Of a stretch of 64,000 nucleotides of DNA, positions 11,193 through 22,965 are shown piece after piece (position 1 is the stretch's first letter; the number at the start of each line of letters is the position of its first letter). The notes under the pieces were generated by a model. It was not told the DNA's origin and ran no database searches. It saw only the letters and a list, made by a program, of their open reading frames with translations. A program made the translations under genes and the position numbers. The DNA is from Calvatia gigantea (taxonomy: Eukaryota > Basidiomycota > Agaricomycetes > Agaricales > Lycoperdaceae), in NCBI GenBank assembly GCA_025093985.1, contig JACAAK010000023.1, forward strand, positions 102,401-166,400, given 5' to 3'.

Positions 11193-11732
11193 GTTTTGGT
11201 AATCTGAACTTAGTCCTAGGACAGTATCAAAGATATTTCCATTGTGTGGTAGTTCTTGGTCTTCTAAACTGAGATAGACTAGGTCTTCTGGATTGAAGAG
11301 AGTATCTGCAGGGATCCTCAGTCCTAGATCTCTAATAATATGTCCTTCTACTGGAGTAAAGATAAACAGTGGTAATGGAAATTGAGTAGGAGGTTCAAGG
11401 GGAGATTCTGGTAGTATATTGTCAAATTCTGGTTTGAGTGGAAAATTGTACTGATTTAACAATGGGGTTTTGGGTGGCAATTGGTTTGACCCAAATGCTT
11501 CTGAAAGATGTGAGGGTTCAGAAAGAGAAGAGGGAGTTGGAGTGCTTTCAAGGTCAGAAAGACTGGATTCAGTGAGAGGGGCTGGAGGTAGTGGGAGCAC
11601 TTGGACTATAGATTCTTGGAAGGTTACTTGGTATGATCTCAACCTAGTAACTGGTGCAGTGTGCATCCAAGCTGGGTGAGTTCTTGGTAGAGGGTCTTGG
11701 TGTGGCAGATTATCACATGACCTAGCCAGCAT
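11145..11732 (-). CDS. Proline-rich ORF upstream of a Gypsy 3' LTR, function unknown
   Basis: 195-codon minus-strand ORF, rich in Pro, Ser and Leu (PLPPAPLTESSLSDLE, TPSSLSEPSHLS). Its last codons run into the partial LTR at 10994-11192. It therefore sits directly 5' of a 3' LTR on the same strand, the place where Gypsy-1, -2 and -3 carry their third ORF. It does not resemble either third ORF in sequence that I can see, nor any domain I recognise. It could be the end of a polyprotein of another element, or a chance open frame in a decayed one. The start is the first Met of the open stretch and is not supported otherwise. Confidence 0.4.
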   Translation of the reverse strand: MLARSCDNLPHQDPLPRTHPAWMHTAPVTRLRSYQVTFQESIVQVLPLPPAPLTESSLSDLESTPTPSSLSEPSHLSEAFGSNQLPPKTPLLNQYNFPLKPEFDNILPESPLEPPTQFPLPLFIFTPVEGHIIRDLGLRIPADTLFNPEDLVYLSLEDQELPHNGNIFDTVLGLSSDYQNCCGFHCLHHITVPVT

Positions 11733-11739
11733 TTGAGAG

Positions 11740-12786
11740 ACAGGTGGCAGCAGTAGTTTTCCTGTAGGAGAGGTATAGAACCTTTGTCTTCACTCAGTTG
11801 GTACCTCCTTTTCTTTTCCCTTGTCCTGGGGCAGTGTCTTTACTTTTCTTCAAACAGATTATATCCTTTGGATGGTATGTAATATATTGGTATTTTATTA
11901 AGTGGTGATATAATGTGTTGATTAGGGTACAGGTAAATCATTGATTGTGACAGTATGCAATGGCCAAGGTACAAGCTATTGATCTGTTGATTATTCCAAT
12001 AGGCAATACTGTTCAATATCTATAAAGTATGAGTGAAACCACAATAGGTTTATAAGTCAAGCCTACAATAAGGCTATGAACAACTGTTGCCACAATAGAC
12101 AAATGCTACAATAGGCTAGTCCCAATAGACTAATGAGTCAAGCCCCAATAGGCTTTGAGAACAACCTAGCCTACAATAAGGCATACATGTTCTAGGTAAC
12201 CATAGAGGTATTTCTAGTTATATGGCAGTAACTAGTACTGTAGATTGGAGTTTGAAATAATGTTATGTGCACACTCACCTTGAGATTGTCTTCTCAAAGG
12301 GTGTCTATACAGACTTGTTCCCAATAGTCTAACTCAGAAGTCTATATATAGAGGGGATCCACTCAGGGACTTGTCTCTATATACAGCTGGTCAAGAAAGA
12401 AGGTGAGTCTCAGCAGATGAGCCTTAGTTCAGACAAGAGGATTGGTAAGGTAAGGACATGTAGCCTATTTCAAACTGGCTAATACAATGAGTATCTAACT
12501 AGCTACTTATACTAGATAAGTCAGAAGAAAGATAAAGACAAAGGATATGGTCATGTGTTTAACATGAACTATATAAGGAGAGAAGATAACCATATCAAGA
12601 AATCTCATAACTATAAGGCCATATCAAGTAGGGAGGGGAATGATGGTGAGTCTTCTGTATCAAAACAAGAGTAATGGAGAAGTGAACTATAGTACATACA
12701 AGGGATAGTTAAATAAAAGCAGACAAAGAAAGGAATAAGTCTATAGAAGGAAATGCTAGAGTAAGAAGTCATAACATATTCCAGCA
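11740..12786. other. Unassigned AT-rich interval with CAATAGGCT-type repeats
   Basis: No gene recognised. Between 12028 and 12190 a motif of the form CAATAGGCT or CAATAAGGCT recurs about seven times with drift. It includes two copies of a longer unit (AAGTCAAGCC...CAATA.GGCT.TGA.AAC). At 12340-12390 the words TCTATATATAGAGG and CTCTATATACAG form a short inverted repeat. It may be the remains of an LTR or regulatory region of another element, but I cannot place termini. Confidence 0.4.
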
Positions 12787-13740
12787 CCAATACCTTTGTC
12801 CATGTTTGTGGATAGCTACAATGTTCTTCACCTCCATCAATTTCCTCATCTGCCTGTTGTGACCTCAACTAAAACCAGTATCTATTCTCCCACCATCCAT
12901 CACAGACTATTACTGAGTGATTTTTATTGTAGCCCCTTTAACTGCTCAGGACAGTGATCATGAACTGCTGTGAGCAATGTCTTTCAAGGACATTGAGCTC
13001 ATTCTCCCACAACTAAAGAGAATTGCACAATCTTGATGCCTGGCTGACCATATGGAGAGAAATAACCTGCTTTAAGAAGATTTTTGTGTGAATTTCTCTC
13101 TCTTCTCGAAGCACTGTGTAACTGGATTGATGGTGTCCAGAATATCCATCCAATGTTTGGCTTTACAATTCTACCAGTGTCCAAGAATTCACCATCATTC
13201 AAGATGTTGCAGAGAAGTTCACAAAGGCATCAAAATTAGGAGTGTTTCTGTAGGCCAAACAGGTGCAATAACCATACATTGAACATATTAGGGACTCACA
13301 CCTTCAATGAAGCTTGGCCAGTCTAGCAAGGTATAGCAAGGTTTTTGACAGTGTCCTTGGGGCTCCTTGCCTTTATCATGACATGATTCAATATATCAGA
13401 GACCTATGCATGTGTGATTCCATCTCCCAACTTGCCACTATCACCATTCATGTCACCAAAGAGCTTGAACCAGGCACTCTTCCCACCTTTAATGTATTCC
13501 CCTTGCAATTCTGGATGATGCCCCTAAGTCCATGTTGCTGATTTTGAGATTGCTATTCCAGGCTTATACCTTTGAAGGGTATCATACATGGTCAAGGCCA
13601 GGGTGATGCATGATGATGGCATTAATGTTAGTGAGGGTTATCTCCTGATAGATTTTCAAGAAGAAAGCAAAGGACACTCAAGCAAAAAAACTTTCTGTAT
13701 CCAGTGGTGTCCAGTGCATGACAAGGCAAAATAGTTTGTT
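12787..13740 (+). pseudogene. Unknown gene X, decayed (copy 1)
   Basis: Present three times: here, at 22,966-24,540, and split over 44,548-45,136 / 60,624-60,980. Short coding-like pieces recur in plus orientation, for example SVQEFTIIQDV followed by a K/A-rich helix and KLGV, and later CPVHDKAK before a stop. None of the copies keeps a long frame. I do not recognise the family; a spliced protein gene is more likely than a transposon, because no element termini or polymerase motifs are visible. Confidence 0.4.
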
Positions 13741-13869
13741 ATTCTGCCCACTTATGGCTGACATTTTGTTTTTGGCATGCTCTTACCATTGTCTTAGATT
13801 ATGGGATTATAGTGATGATTTTGGTTGATGGGATTGCTTGGTGGTTTGTTGTTCAATGTGAGCAAATAC

Positions 13870-14310
13870 CAACACTTTGTGACCTTCGTCACAACCTAAC
13901 CTCCTACAACCCCCATCCCATCTCTGTCGTCATGTGGGCAACTTTCTAAGTCTCCTGGAACATCATCCTATATCCCAGTCACTTTGGCAAATTGTGCATT
14001 GGCTAACGACCCTCGAGTTTTCCCATCTCTATTGCTATGGTGATAGGGTGGACAAGATGGAGCGAGTTACACCTGTCAAATAGGGCATCACCCTTGAAAC
14101 AGTGGGGGGGAGGGCAATGGGAACCATTGCAGGACTGAATATAGAAGACACTGCGCTCGTTGGAGACATGGCATCATCAAGCTCTGGGCAAAGTCACAGA
14201 CATATGCTTGTTTGGAATGTGATCCGCCTTCCTGATGAATCTCCAGTGCTTTGATAAATTCATGGGGGAATGCCATTGACAGACTCGCAAGAGCTACAAT
14301 TCGAGGGTTA
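13870..14310 (+). pseudogene. Akr1-like palmitoyltransferase tail, fragment 1
   Basis: Divergent copy of the segment at 16,980-17,400. It aligns block by block: LWQ.. transmembrane end, TTLEFSHL (compare TTLEVSNL), the ATGGGAACCATTGCAGGACT block, and the 3' part up to the DRFTKGKA equivalent. Numerous stops. It ends where the convergent F-box copy (14308-15880) ends. The second duplication copy holds the same fragment at 61,130-61,560. Confidence 0.55.
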
Positions 14311-15880
14311 CAGGGGGGAATGACACGAACCAACTTGCATTGTCCATAGCGAGCTAGATAAAATCAATGACCTTGATCTCTTTGACACTTTGCCTAAAAA
14401 GGCACCAGCCAGTTTCCTCATCAAAAAAAATATCCCAATACTTGGAATAGTCAATGCCTCAGGTCTTAATGAAGTTGGCATCGACATCCCCATCCCAATG
14501 ATACCTGAACCAGACAACAGCCGCACCCTCATGTGCTGTGCAACCTTTGTATAAACAAATTCCAGCAGAGGCATGGGTCGGTGTTGTACGCAGAAGTGAA
14601 TGCATGGTTGGTGGTCAGGGGAAAGAGGGATATAGATGCCGACCACGGTGCTTCTATCCTGCACTATGAGACAATAGCCATCAATGCCATCAAAGGTAAA
14701 GGAGGGAATACTAGTTGGAGCCAGGGACTTCTTGTAATAGGTCCAAAGGGGGTGTGTGACATCTTTATCACTTTGATATCCAACCTCAGGATCCCAATCC
14801 ATGACGAGATGGGACAGAGGAGGTATTGTGTAAATCAACACATTATGGACAACGCAGAGTACCCGGTCTTCGCCAATGAAATATATTCTTCCCTTTAATT
14901 TGGGTAAGTTACAACTTCTGACGTTGAGTATAGTCATACAAGATGACATACCGATTGCAGGTTTTCCACCACACGTATGCTTGCAATCACAAGCTCAGTC
15001 GACGTACACTCCTTCCATTTAAATACTTCAATCCAACCGACCTGCCCTCTGACGACAGCGCATGCGGCAAGGTCACTGTGGAGTCCAATTGCACATGTCG
15101 GGACATCTCTTCTGATGTGCAGAATTGAGATAAGTTTGTGTGCTGTGAGAGTCGCGGTTGGTCCTACCCTGACCAACCGTGCCCGTTGAATGTGTAACCA
15201 CCCGAACCAGGGGACTAGATGCACTGTTGATATATATGAGTTGACTGAAACACAGAAATTATAATATGACAGAGCTGACTTATGGATCTACAGGAATTAA
15301 AAGCAAACGTGAAATCAAGAACAGGTTCTTCGTGGTTGATATCCACAGTAATTTCTGTTGGCCCTGCTTCTTCTTTTTTGGGTGCAGAGGGTTCAAGAAG
15401 TAACCGGGGGACAGGGTTTTCCGAGTTGAGGTCATAGAAATCTACATGTCTAGTCTCCCGAATTGTGAGGAGCCAACATCCACCTGGAACAAAGCTCAGG
15501 CACATTGTGTCCTTTGGCGTGTCAAGAATGCGTGTTGTTGGGACAACGGCTTTTCTCCACCAAATTTGATCAATTGTGAGTCGAGGCCAGATCCATTCAT
15601 GAAGGTCGTTGGTTGAGAGGCCGTTGATAGTTCCATTCTCTGGGCGGGGGATATTGAAATGTTGGGCGGCATATCTCTTCGCAAGCAAATGCCAGACCAC
15701 TTGGGCTTCCGTTGCCTCACGAAATTTTCTTGTAGACTAGGCACTGCTTAGGTGTATATCATAATAAAAATAGTTGTGACATACTTGTCCCAACGAAATT
15801 ACGTCAATGAAATCTAAATGTGACACAATTTCAGATAGCAGTTCGAGTGGCAAGTCATGGATTCCGGTTGGCTGTCGGGC
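14308..15880 (-). pseudogene. F-box protein gene F1, decayed
   Basis: Spliced minus-strand gene. The F-box lies at about 15,880-15,790 (HDLPLELLSEIVSHLDFIDV) and would bind Skp1 in an SCF ubiquitin ligase. The substrate-side region follows: EWIWPRLTIDQIWW, GCWLLTIRETRHVDFYDL, a short exon (IEVFKWKECTSTELV) and the last exon with DWDPEVGYQSDKDV, VVGIYIPLSPDHQPC. A stop lies between SSA and STRKFRE. A one-base loss near 14570 (AGAGGC against AGAGGGC in F4) shifts the frame of the last exon. GT-AG introns separate the exons. The start Met is not evident. I know no function for the C-terminal part. Confidence 0.7.
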
Positions 15881-16094
15881 AAAGTTATGGAAAAAAGCTG
15901 AGGGCTATATGAGTTATGTCTATTCGAGGATGTTGGATCACATACTGAATGCAATTGTGACAATTCCACAGACAGCCAGAAGAAGAAGATTGAGTAGTAT
16001 GAGAGGAAGATTCTCAAAACTGTTGAAAACACGAGAACACATCTGTCACACTTCTTGCACTCAGGCGTGAGGTGTGTCACAGCTCTTTCTTTTA

Positions 16095-16520
16095 ACATGA
16101 TATCCAGCTAAGCAGTGCCCAGTCTGCCAGAAAGTTTCGTGAGGCAACGGAAGCCTGAGTGGTCTGGCATTCGCTCGCAAAGAGATACGCTGCCTGACAT
16201 TTTAATATTCCCTGCTCAGGGAATGGAACCATCGACTCCCTTCTGACCAACGATCTTCGTGAATGGATATGGCCCTGTCTTGCAATCAATCAAATCTGGA
16301 AGAAAAAAATGGTGGTCCCCACAAAATGCAGACTTAATGCGATTGAGGACACAACATACCTCAGTATTGTTCACGGTGGGCGCTGGCTTCTTGCAGTTTG
16401 GAAAACTGGGCATGCAGATTTTACTGACCTCAACCCAAAAGTGTCTGTTCCCCAGCCATTATTGGAACCTCTACACCAAGCGCGGAGGAGGCAGTCGATG
16501 AAACTTGTTGGGTTATCGAG
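16095..16520 (+). pseudogene. F-box family fragment F5, inverted partner of F1
   Basis: Plus-strand copy of the first-exon body only: ARKFREATEA, DLREWIWPCL-like, GGRWLLAVWKTGHADFTDL, PQPLLEPLHQ. It lacks the F-box itself and the later exons. F1 and F5 point away from each other, giving an imperfect inverted repeat of about 400 bp around a 200-300 bp centre. It is missing from duplication copy 2. Confidence 0.7.
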
Positions 16521-16929
16521 GAACTGGCATCAGAAGAACGCTCGAATGGGCAAACATCCTGTATCCAGTGTACGGCAAGAAAACCCCTCCACTCGAAACA
16601 CTGTCAAGTGTGTGACAAATGTATTGCCTGAGTGACCAGTGAGTCCGTTGGTACGCAGCTCACATTGTATTTCTGACTGTATTTAAGTCATTGTCCCTGG
16701 GTATGGAATTATGGTAGGTAATGTTTTCGACTCTTTGTATGCGAACTCGCCCAATGACCTCTCTTAATTGGTGCGAACAACCACCGCCACCTTGTGGTTT
16801 TTGTCACTACTCTCTTGCTCAGGATCATTGTCTTCAACTACCTAACCTATAACTGTGTGTTCCCTTGTCAAGGATAATTACACAACCGTCTTACTTTCCC
16901 CCTCCTCCAGTCTTCTCAAGTATTCCAGT

Positions 16930-17689
16930 CTCCTAAGACCCTTCCCTTTTATCACCCGGATGCGTCCTTCCTGCGGACCTCTGTTTCCTAACCTCGTACG
17001 ACACTTTCCTCGTCTCCATCGCATCTCCATTGTGGCCTGGGCTACCCTCCAATTGTCCTGGACCATCATACTCCTCCCATCCCAACTTTGGCAAGTCACA
17101 TGCCAGATGACCACCCTCGAGGTCTCCAATCTCGGTTGTTACAGTTACATGGGCGGAGGGTGGTGGAGCAAGTTACGCCAGTCAAATGGGGCATCATCAC
17201 TGAAATGGTGGAGGTGCAATGGGGGCCATCGCAGGATTGGATACAGAAGACACTGTGCTTGTTGGAGACACAGCGTCGTCGAACTCAGGCCACAGCCACA
17301 GACATACATCTTGTTCAGGGTATGGTTCCGCCTTCTTGATGAACCTCCTGGGCTTCGATAGGTTCACAAAGGGGAAAGCCGTTGATGGACTCCCAAGAGC
17401 TGGGAAGGCATCAAACCCATTCAACCTTGGTATTGCTGGGAATTGTAAAGACTTTTGGACTAAGGGAAGAGAGTTGGGTGTGGAGTACGAAGTGCTTTAT
17501 GATGTTCCTCTAGAGGGATTCCGAGAAGTGAAGATGCGGAGGAAAGAGAGGGAGGATTATGGTGACGGTGAGGGTGGCACTGGTGAGGGGAGGAAAAAGA
17601 GCGGTAGGAAGGGGTTGTTCATGGGTCTTGGGATTGGCGGAAGTTCAAGGAGGGGTGGATATGAGCCTATTAGTACCAACCAAGCATAG
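16930..17689 (+). pseudogene. Akr1-like palmitoyltransferase C-terminal fragment (copy 1)
   Basis: The 3' part resembles the C-terminus of ankyrin-repeat DHHC palmitoyltransferases (Akr1 type), which S-acylate membrane proteins at the Golgi. Visible are a transmembrane segment with LSWTIILLPSQLWQV, then MTTLEVSNLG, a His-rich linker, CSGYGSAFLMNLLGFDRF, and the NPFNLG..GNCKDFWTKG block (the conserved NPF-G/N-F motif of DHHC enzymes), LGVEYEVLYDVPLEGF. The ankyrin repeats and the DHHC catalytic domain are absent and the frame changes once or twice near 17,160-17,220, in both duplication copies. It is a broken tail, not a working enzyme. The family call is from memory of motifs, unaided by a search. 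Confidence 0.55.
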
Positions 17690-17813
17690 GACATGCTCTG
17701 CCATATGATATGTTGTGACCCTTCTGTGAGTGTATGTTTGGACATCGTTGTATTTTGAACTTTTGATGCATTTGCCCTGACTTCGCTGTTCCTTGTACAC
17801 TACTAGTACACCA

Positions 17814-18330
17814 CTAATGAGCTCTTTGGCCAGGCACGTCATTTTGGTGCCCAGCAACAAAGTTAGGAATAAGGTAGTTCAAAATATATCCAAATGGATG
17901 TTTTTCTTCAGCTGTTCGGGACTGATTGTCAGCAGGTTGTCTCACAACATCTGTCACTAGCTCGCTCGAGTCATTCTGGCATCCTTTGCTTATCTGTACA
18001 TCATCCACGTTCATACCTACAGGCGCCCCGTCCATCCATCCCAGCGATAGCGAGGACATCTACAGCTTGAGAGCCAAATCAGGGTTCTCAATTCCAGTTC
18101 TTGAGCGCGAATTCATGCAATAATGCTGATGCTTATGCATGAGTTGCATTTAGCCGAGATTTTTTAATCATGTATTGCGGAGCTCCACAGACGACAATAA
18201 AGTTGAAGACCATGAGGCTGGCACCCATGGGTGCAAGAAACACATATGTCTTAGGAGTGGCACCCTGCGCCTCTTGATAGGTCATATGCGTGTCCAAGTT
18301 TGGCCGGCCTTCCAGCTCTTTGGAGCTCAC
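17814..18330 (-). CDS. Unknown protein, two exon-like segments, minus strand (copy 1)
   Basis: Two open segments conserved in duplication copy 2 (63,409-63,902). Upstream: MSSKELEGRPNLDTH, a hydrophobic LMVFNFIVVCGAP stretch. Downstream: MSSLSLGWMDGAPVG, then EEKHPFGYILNYLIPNF. The two would be exons of one gene or two small ORFs. About 75 bp with a stop separates them. No family recognised. Conservation of both frames between the copies suggests that they were coding before duplication. Confidence 0.4.
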
Positions 18331-18339
18331 TCTCTATAT

Positions 18340-19026
18340 CCATGACATTCACTGAGTATTAGGCAAGGCCGCCGTTGATATTCAGTTCCTTAGAATGGGT
18401 ACAACATGTGGAAACCCTAATCGCATTGACTTTATGTGCATTTATCCCCCATTTAGCAGATCTACAAGACTGCTTTGTTCTGCCATTGCGCTTATCGCCC
18501 GGCCACCAACCTTTCCGTAGTAGAAGACACCCACTGTCCCTCCGTACGCGCCTTGTGGTGGGTCATGCGGCCTCACCTGGTTCTTTTGGGTATTCGACGG
18601 CCAATTGTGGTAGGGTTTACAATGGCATCTTCCTCCCGATCAGGTCTCTGCATTCACAGAAAAATCACTGGGCACTCTCGATTTGGACGCTGTGCAAGCA
18701 TTGCACTAAATTTTAGCATTGACATTCAGGCAGCACGTTGCTGTGTGCTTTGTTCTGTCACAGCCAACGATAGGCCACTCAGTGTGGCCCTCCCAGTAAA
18801 ATCTCCCAAACCTGTGCATCAGCTGCTTTGACGCATTTTTGATTATATCATTGTCCCCCTCATGCAACTCCTTGGCACCACAGTGTGGCCAATTGTGTGG
18901 TGTCGGATGATACCTCAGGTCGAATGTTATTTAACCCACACTTGAATTGACAAGATATCCAGTCCCTCCATAAATACCCTTCAAACTGCTTTTGTTCCCG
19001 CACCACTGACATCCAATCCCACTACA
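18340..19026. other. Intergenic interval, no gene supported
   Basis: Several overlapping frames are open for about 100 codons, but none has a recognisable motif. The first 90 bp still match the end of the window (duplication copy 2). A TATA-like CATAAATAC at about 18971 precedes the ATG at 19027. Confidence 0.35.
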
Positions 19027-21020
19027 ATGAGCAAAAAACCCTCCAAAAAAACTACAAACCCCCATGGTAAACTCCGCAAGGTACCGGCTGCTGCCTTAGG
19101 TGATACCTCAGCTCCGAGTCAATACCAGGCTGTGAAGGGCTCCGAAACAAGGTCATCCCAGTCCACCAGCAAACAAGACCAGCCACTAAATGACAGAGAC
19201 CCGGATCCTACTGCAATACGCCCTGAAACACCTCCAAACTTGCGCACTAGATCCGACACACAAAAGTGGGAGGAGGTTGTAAAAGCCAGTCAAATTATAC
19301 AACAGCAACTCAAGAGGATCCGTGAACTTTTCCCTGCCATACAGGTCAAGCAAAGTAGTAAGTCATCTAGTTTAGACTCCTTAGAAGAACATAGATTCAT
19401 GGATTGATTCCGCAAGCTGCGCCACAATCTAGTGAGAAGACCGTGGGCCGTGATGTTGTCAAGGAGATTGGTGAGCATCAATTACTTCAGTCAAAGCATT
19501 CATCAAAAGTCAATAATTTATTTAGATGACTTTGACTCTGCATTCATCAAACACAACTGCTTCGAGGCTGCTATGTCAAAGGAGGTTACAGCTCCACTGC
19601 CAGGATCGAAGAATGGCCCTCTATGCGGTCCCGCAAGGATCATTGAATATGTCTATGAGGACTTCAAAATCGATCTCAGGTCTTGAGAAGACAATGTTGA
19701 GGATATTGTATGGGGAGGGATGTCACGTAAGTAGTCGCAGCACATCATAAGATATCAAAGGTTGACCCCAGTTCTAACTGAACAGTGATGTACAGTGACA
19801 ACGATCAAGATGCCGAGGGACATGCTGGGCGGGAGAGTGACTTTGATGCTGACATTGCAGTAGAACTTGGAGACAAAGTTAACTTCCTTGAAGCTGTAGT
19901 AGAGGAGGTCGGGAAGTTGGCATTGAACGATAAAGTTGTGAGTGCATTCTTTTGTTCCCCTTAGGCGCCCTGGTAGTAAACTTACCCATCATCCTCCACT
20001 CCTTGTTCAGTCCCAATCCTTTTCGACTGTTAGGAGGAAGGATTACCGTAGACTGGGTATTATGGAGAGCGGTGAAGTTTCAGCTGAGGCCCTATGCCTG
20101 GCAGTGATTGAAGGCATCAGCTCTGGTGCCCTGGAGATGCCTCGCTTTGAACAAGGTTGGGAAAGCATGTTAAAAGAGATGGAGATATGAATGGTCACTA
20201 CAATTGACAACTTTTGGAATATCTTGGTATGTGTCATCACTCCTGGTAGTGAAATAGGCGGGTACTCACTCTGTTTCACCGCTTGACACCAGTCCGAGGA
20301 AAGTACGCGGCTACTCATCAATGACATCAAGTATTGCCTGGTTTCAGGCAGGGTTAAGGGACCTGACGACGACTTTCGGATCCTCTGTTTTCCTGAATTC
20401 TCATTTGGGTCGCAACTGAGGTCCAGTGTGAAGGTGCCCCCACCCTCTTTTGGGACAACGTCGCGGTGCTCATATATATGCCCTAGGATTATACTGCCCT
20501 TCATGGCATTGCCATGAAGATTGAAAATCAGGCAGGACACATGACATCTTTATCTGGTTCTACGGATTATTTCACAATTTCATCAGTGGACCCAGGATTT
20601 CATCAATTATTAAAGAATAATCAGTCACGGTGGGGAAGTAGTGCAATGGAGATGTACAATCGACTGGCTGAGATCTGGTCAATGAGAGGGGAGGCTTTCG
20701 TTATTGTGGAGGCCAAGTCTCTGCTTGCAAGACTGGAAAATTATGTCCCTCAAGTTGTTGCCGAGGCCATAGCCTTGTGAGTAGCCATTCGAGTCCCAGA
20801 TAGTGCAACCGTATAATTGTGTATGATAGAGGGCACTCTCGAGGTAAATCACATGTCCCATTCTGCCTTACCTCTGGAACACAGTGGATTTTTGGCATTG
20901 TTCATGGCAGAGGTAAACAACGAGAATTCTGGAGGACATCAGCAATGCCATTCAGGCCAACGGCAGGGGGGATTTTGCTGGTGATAACCCTGCTATTAAG
21001 TTGGGTGTGTACCTTCATTA
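19027..21020 (+). pseudogene. Unknown multi-exon gene, probably decayed
   Basis: ATG at 19027 opens a 126-codon exon-like stretch, hydrophilic with a Lys-rich start and a predicted helical end (EEVVKASQIIQQQLKRI). Further coding-like pieces follow in changing frames with plausible splice donors: DDFDSAFIKHNCFEAAM (about 19530), an acidic helix ending NDKVV at a GTGAGT (about 19938), GEVSAEALCLAVIEGI (about 20070), IENQAGHMTSLSG... (20514-20780), and LTSGTQWIFGIVHG (about 20875). At least two in-frame stops (20188, 20490) are not removed by obvious introns. I do not recognise the family. Confidence 0.4.
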
Positions 21021-21122
21021 CGTCAATAGTAGAATTTGGAAGGCTGAATAGATCAATCAGGTATCCGTTGATCCTAAAGAACTATGGAAGCTGGGGGAGA
21101 GCAAGGATAGCTAGCACGAATT

Positions 21123-22646
21123 TTACGTACTTCGGAACGAGTTAGATATGAAATCGACCACCCAGAATTTATTCACAGTTCTCCTGAAAAGGCACTGGCC
21201 GGTCTCTTCATTGAAAAGTACTCCCACAAAGTGTCCATGTTTTTCCCCTTGAGCATTAATGAAGTTTGAATCAGCATTGGCATTCCATCCATAGCCAAGG
21301 CGGATGGCAGGTGCATCCTCATACGTTGCACATCCCTTGTATAAACCAGTCCCAATAGGGAGTGAGAAAGGAGGTTGTATTCGGAAGCGAACACACGGCA
21401 AGTGATTGGGAGAGACAGGAATGTAGATGCCGACCAGGTCCCTCCTGTCTTGGACCACAAGGCGATAACTAGTAGTACCATCAAAGTAAAGAGATGGGGA
21501 ATTCCTCGGGGCAGAGGGCTTGTAAGACCAGATAGGTTGTGTAACATCATCATCACTTTGGTATCCAACCTCAGGATCCCAGTTTACAAGGAGACGAGAG
21601 AAAGCTGGCATCCGGTAGATGAAAATGTTGTATCTTTCAATGCAGAGGATGCGGTCCTTCCCAATAAAGTATATCCCATCCTGCATCTGGGGTGGGTTAA
21701 TATCTTTGGATCAAGCAAAAACTGGCAGAATTAACATACACAGTGGAAGCCTTCCTTAATGCGTAGACTTGTTAAGACGAGTTCTGTCGATGAGCATTCT
21801 TTCCATTTGAAAACTTCGATCCAACTGTCCCATCCACTAGCGACATTTCATGCAACAAGGCCACCACTGAGTCCAGTTGCGCATGCAATTACATCTTTTC
21901 TGATGTGCGGAATTGAAACAAGTTTATGTGCTGTGAGAATGGCTGATGGCCCCGCCCCGGCTAGTTGTGCCCTTCAAATATGTAACCACCCAACTCGTTG
22001 CCCTGTCGACGCATGGGTAAGTTGACTATAAAGTGCGGAGAAATCAAAGCTGACATATGGGCCCAATGGAGCTGAAGGCAAACGTGAAATCAAGAAGGGG
22101 AGCTTCGCGGTTGATGTCTACAACAAGTTGTATCGGACCTGCTTCTTCCTTCTCAGGTACAGAGGGTTCTAGCAATAACTGGGGGGCAGGCGCTTCCAAA
22201 TTGAGGTTGTAGAAATCTACATGCCCGGTTTTCCGAATGGTGAGAAGCCAACATCCACTAGGAATGAGGTCCATGTACAATGTATCCTTATGCATATCAA
22301 GCCAGTGTGTCATAGGGGGGACCACTGTCTTTTTCCTCCAGATGTGATCAATTGCAAGGCGAGGCCATATCCATTCACGAAGATCTCTGGTCGCAAGAGA
22401 GTCCATAGTTCCATTCTCTGGGCACAGGATGTTGAAATGTCGGGCGGCGTACCTCTTCGCGAGGGAGTGCCAGACCACTCGAGCTCCTGTTGCCTCACGA
22501 AGTTTTCTGGTTGACTGGACACTGCTTGAGTGAATATCAGAATATAAATAGCCAGGACATACCTGGCATAATGAAATCATGTCAACGAAATCTAAATATG
22601 ACACAATTTCCGACAGCAGTTCAAGAGGCAGGTCATGAACACCCAA
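21123..22646 (-). pseudogene. F-box protein gene F2, nearly complete
   Basis: Best preserved member. The first exon (22,646-22,060) is open: F-box GVHDLPLELLSEIVSYLDFV, RVVWHSLAKRYAARHF, REWIWPRLAIDHIWRK, GCWLLTIRKTGHVDFYNL. The middle exon (about 21,990-21,740) has two TGA codons at positions that are Arg in paralogues, and ends at a GTATGT donor. The last exon (21,686-21,123) is open to a TAA: DWDPEVGYQSDDDV, VVQDRRDLVGIYIPVSP, ETGQCLFRRTV. The F-box would recruit Skp1; the C-terminal part presumably selects a target, which is not known. No ATG precedes the F-box in frame, so the start was lost or lies in an upstream exon. Confidence 0.7.
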
Positions 22647-22649
22647 CGG

Positions 22650-22965
22650 CCGTTGGACGTGTTTGCGGCGAAATGCTGAAGGCTATGAATGAGCAATGTT
22701 TCTTCATAGCTTATAGAAGATCATACTGTAGACAATTCCGATGATTCCACACATGGCCAGGAGAAAAAGGTTGAACAGCATGAGAGGGTTTGAATCTAAG
22801 GACACGAGAACGCATCTGTCACACTTCTTCCACTGAGGCACGTGACAACAATTTCTGCCAATCTGCCTTGTCAAGTTATCATATGTATTATCATTCCTCC
22901 AAGACTATAGCAGCATTCAGACCTCAGGGTCAGCATCAGTAGTTCTCCTGCTAAATATAATCCCG
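22650..22965. other. Leader-like region upstream of F2
   Basis: 22,730-22,850 is shared with 15,950-16,070 (upstream of F1) and with 44,026-44,150, so it is part of the F-box unit (promoter side). No ORF is convincing. Confidence 0.4.

Larger units (their letters stand above)
12787..18430. repeat. Segmental duplication, copy 1
   Basis: Collinear with 44,548-45,136 plus 60,624-64,000 (copy 2), which is interrupted by Gypsy-2. Match begins near ACCTTTGTCCATGTTTGTGG (12795 / 44556) and still continues where the window ends. Copy 1 has about 1.68 kb (15,230-16,912) that copy 2 lacks. Differences are overwhelmingly transitions. Contents: unknown gene X, Akr1-like tail, F-box gene, Akr1-like tail, unknown minus-strand gene. 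Confidence 0.9.

Noticed and set aside
12340..12400. TCTATATATAGAGG / CTCTATATACAG as a transposon terminal repeat
   Set aside because: Arms are short and imperfect and no matching partner or target duplication is seen around it.
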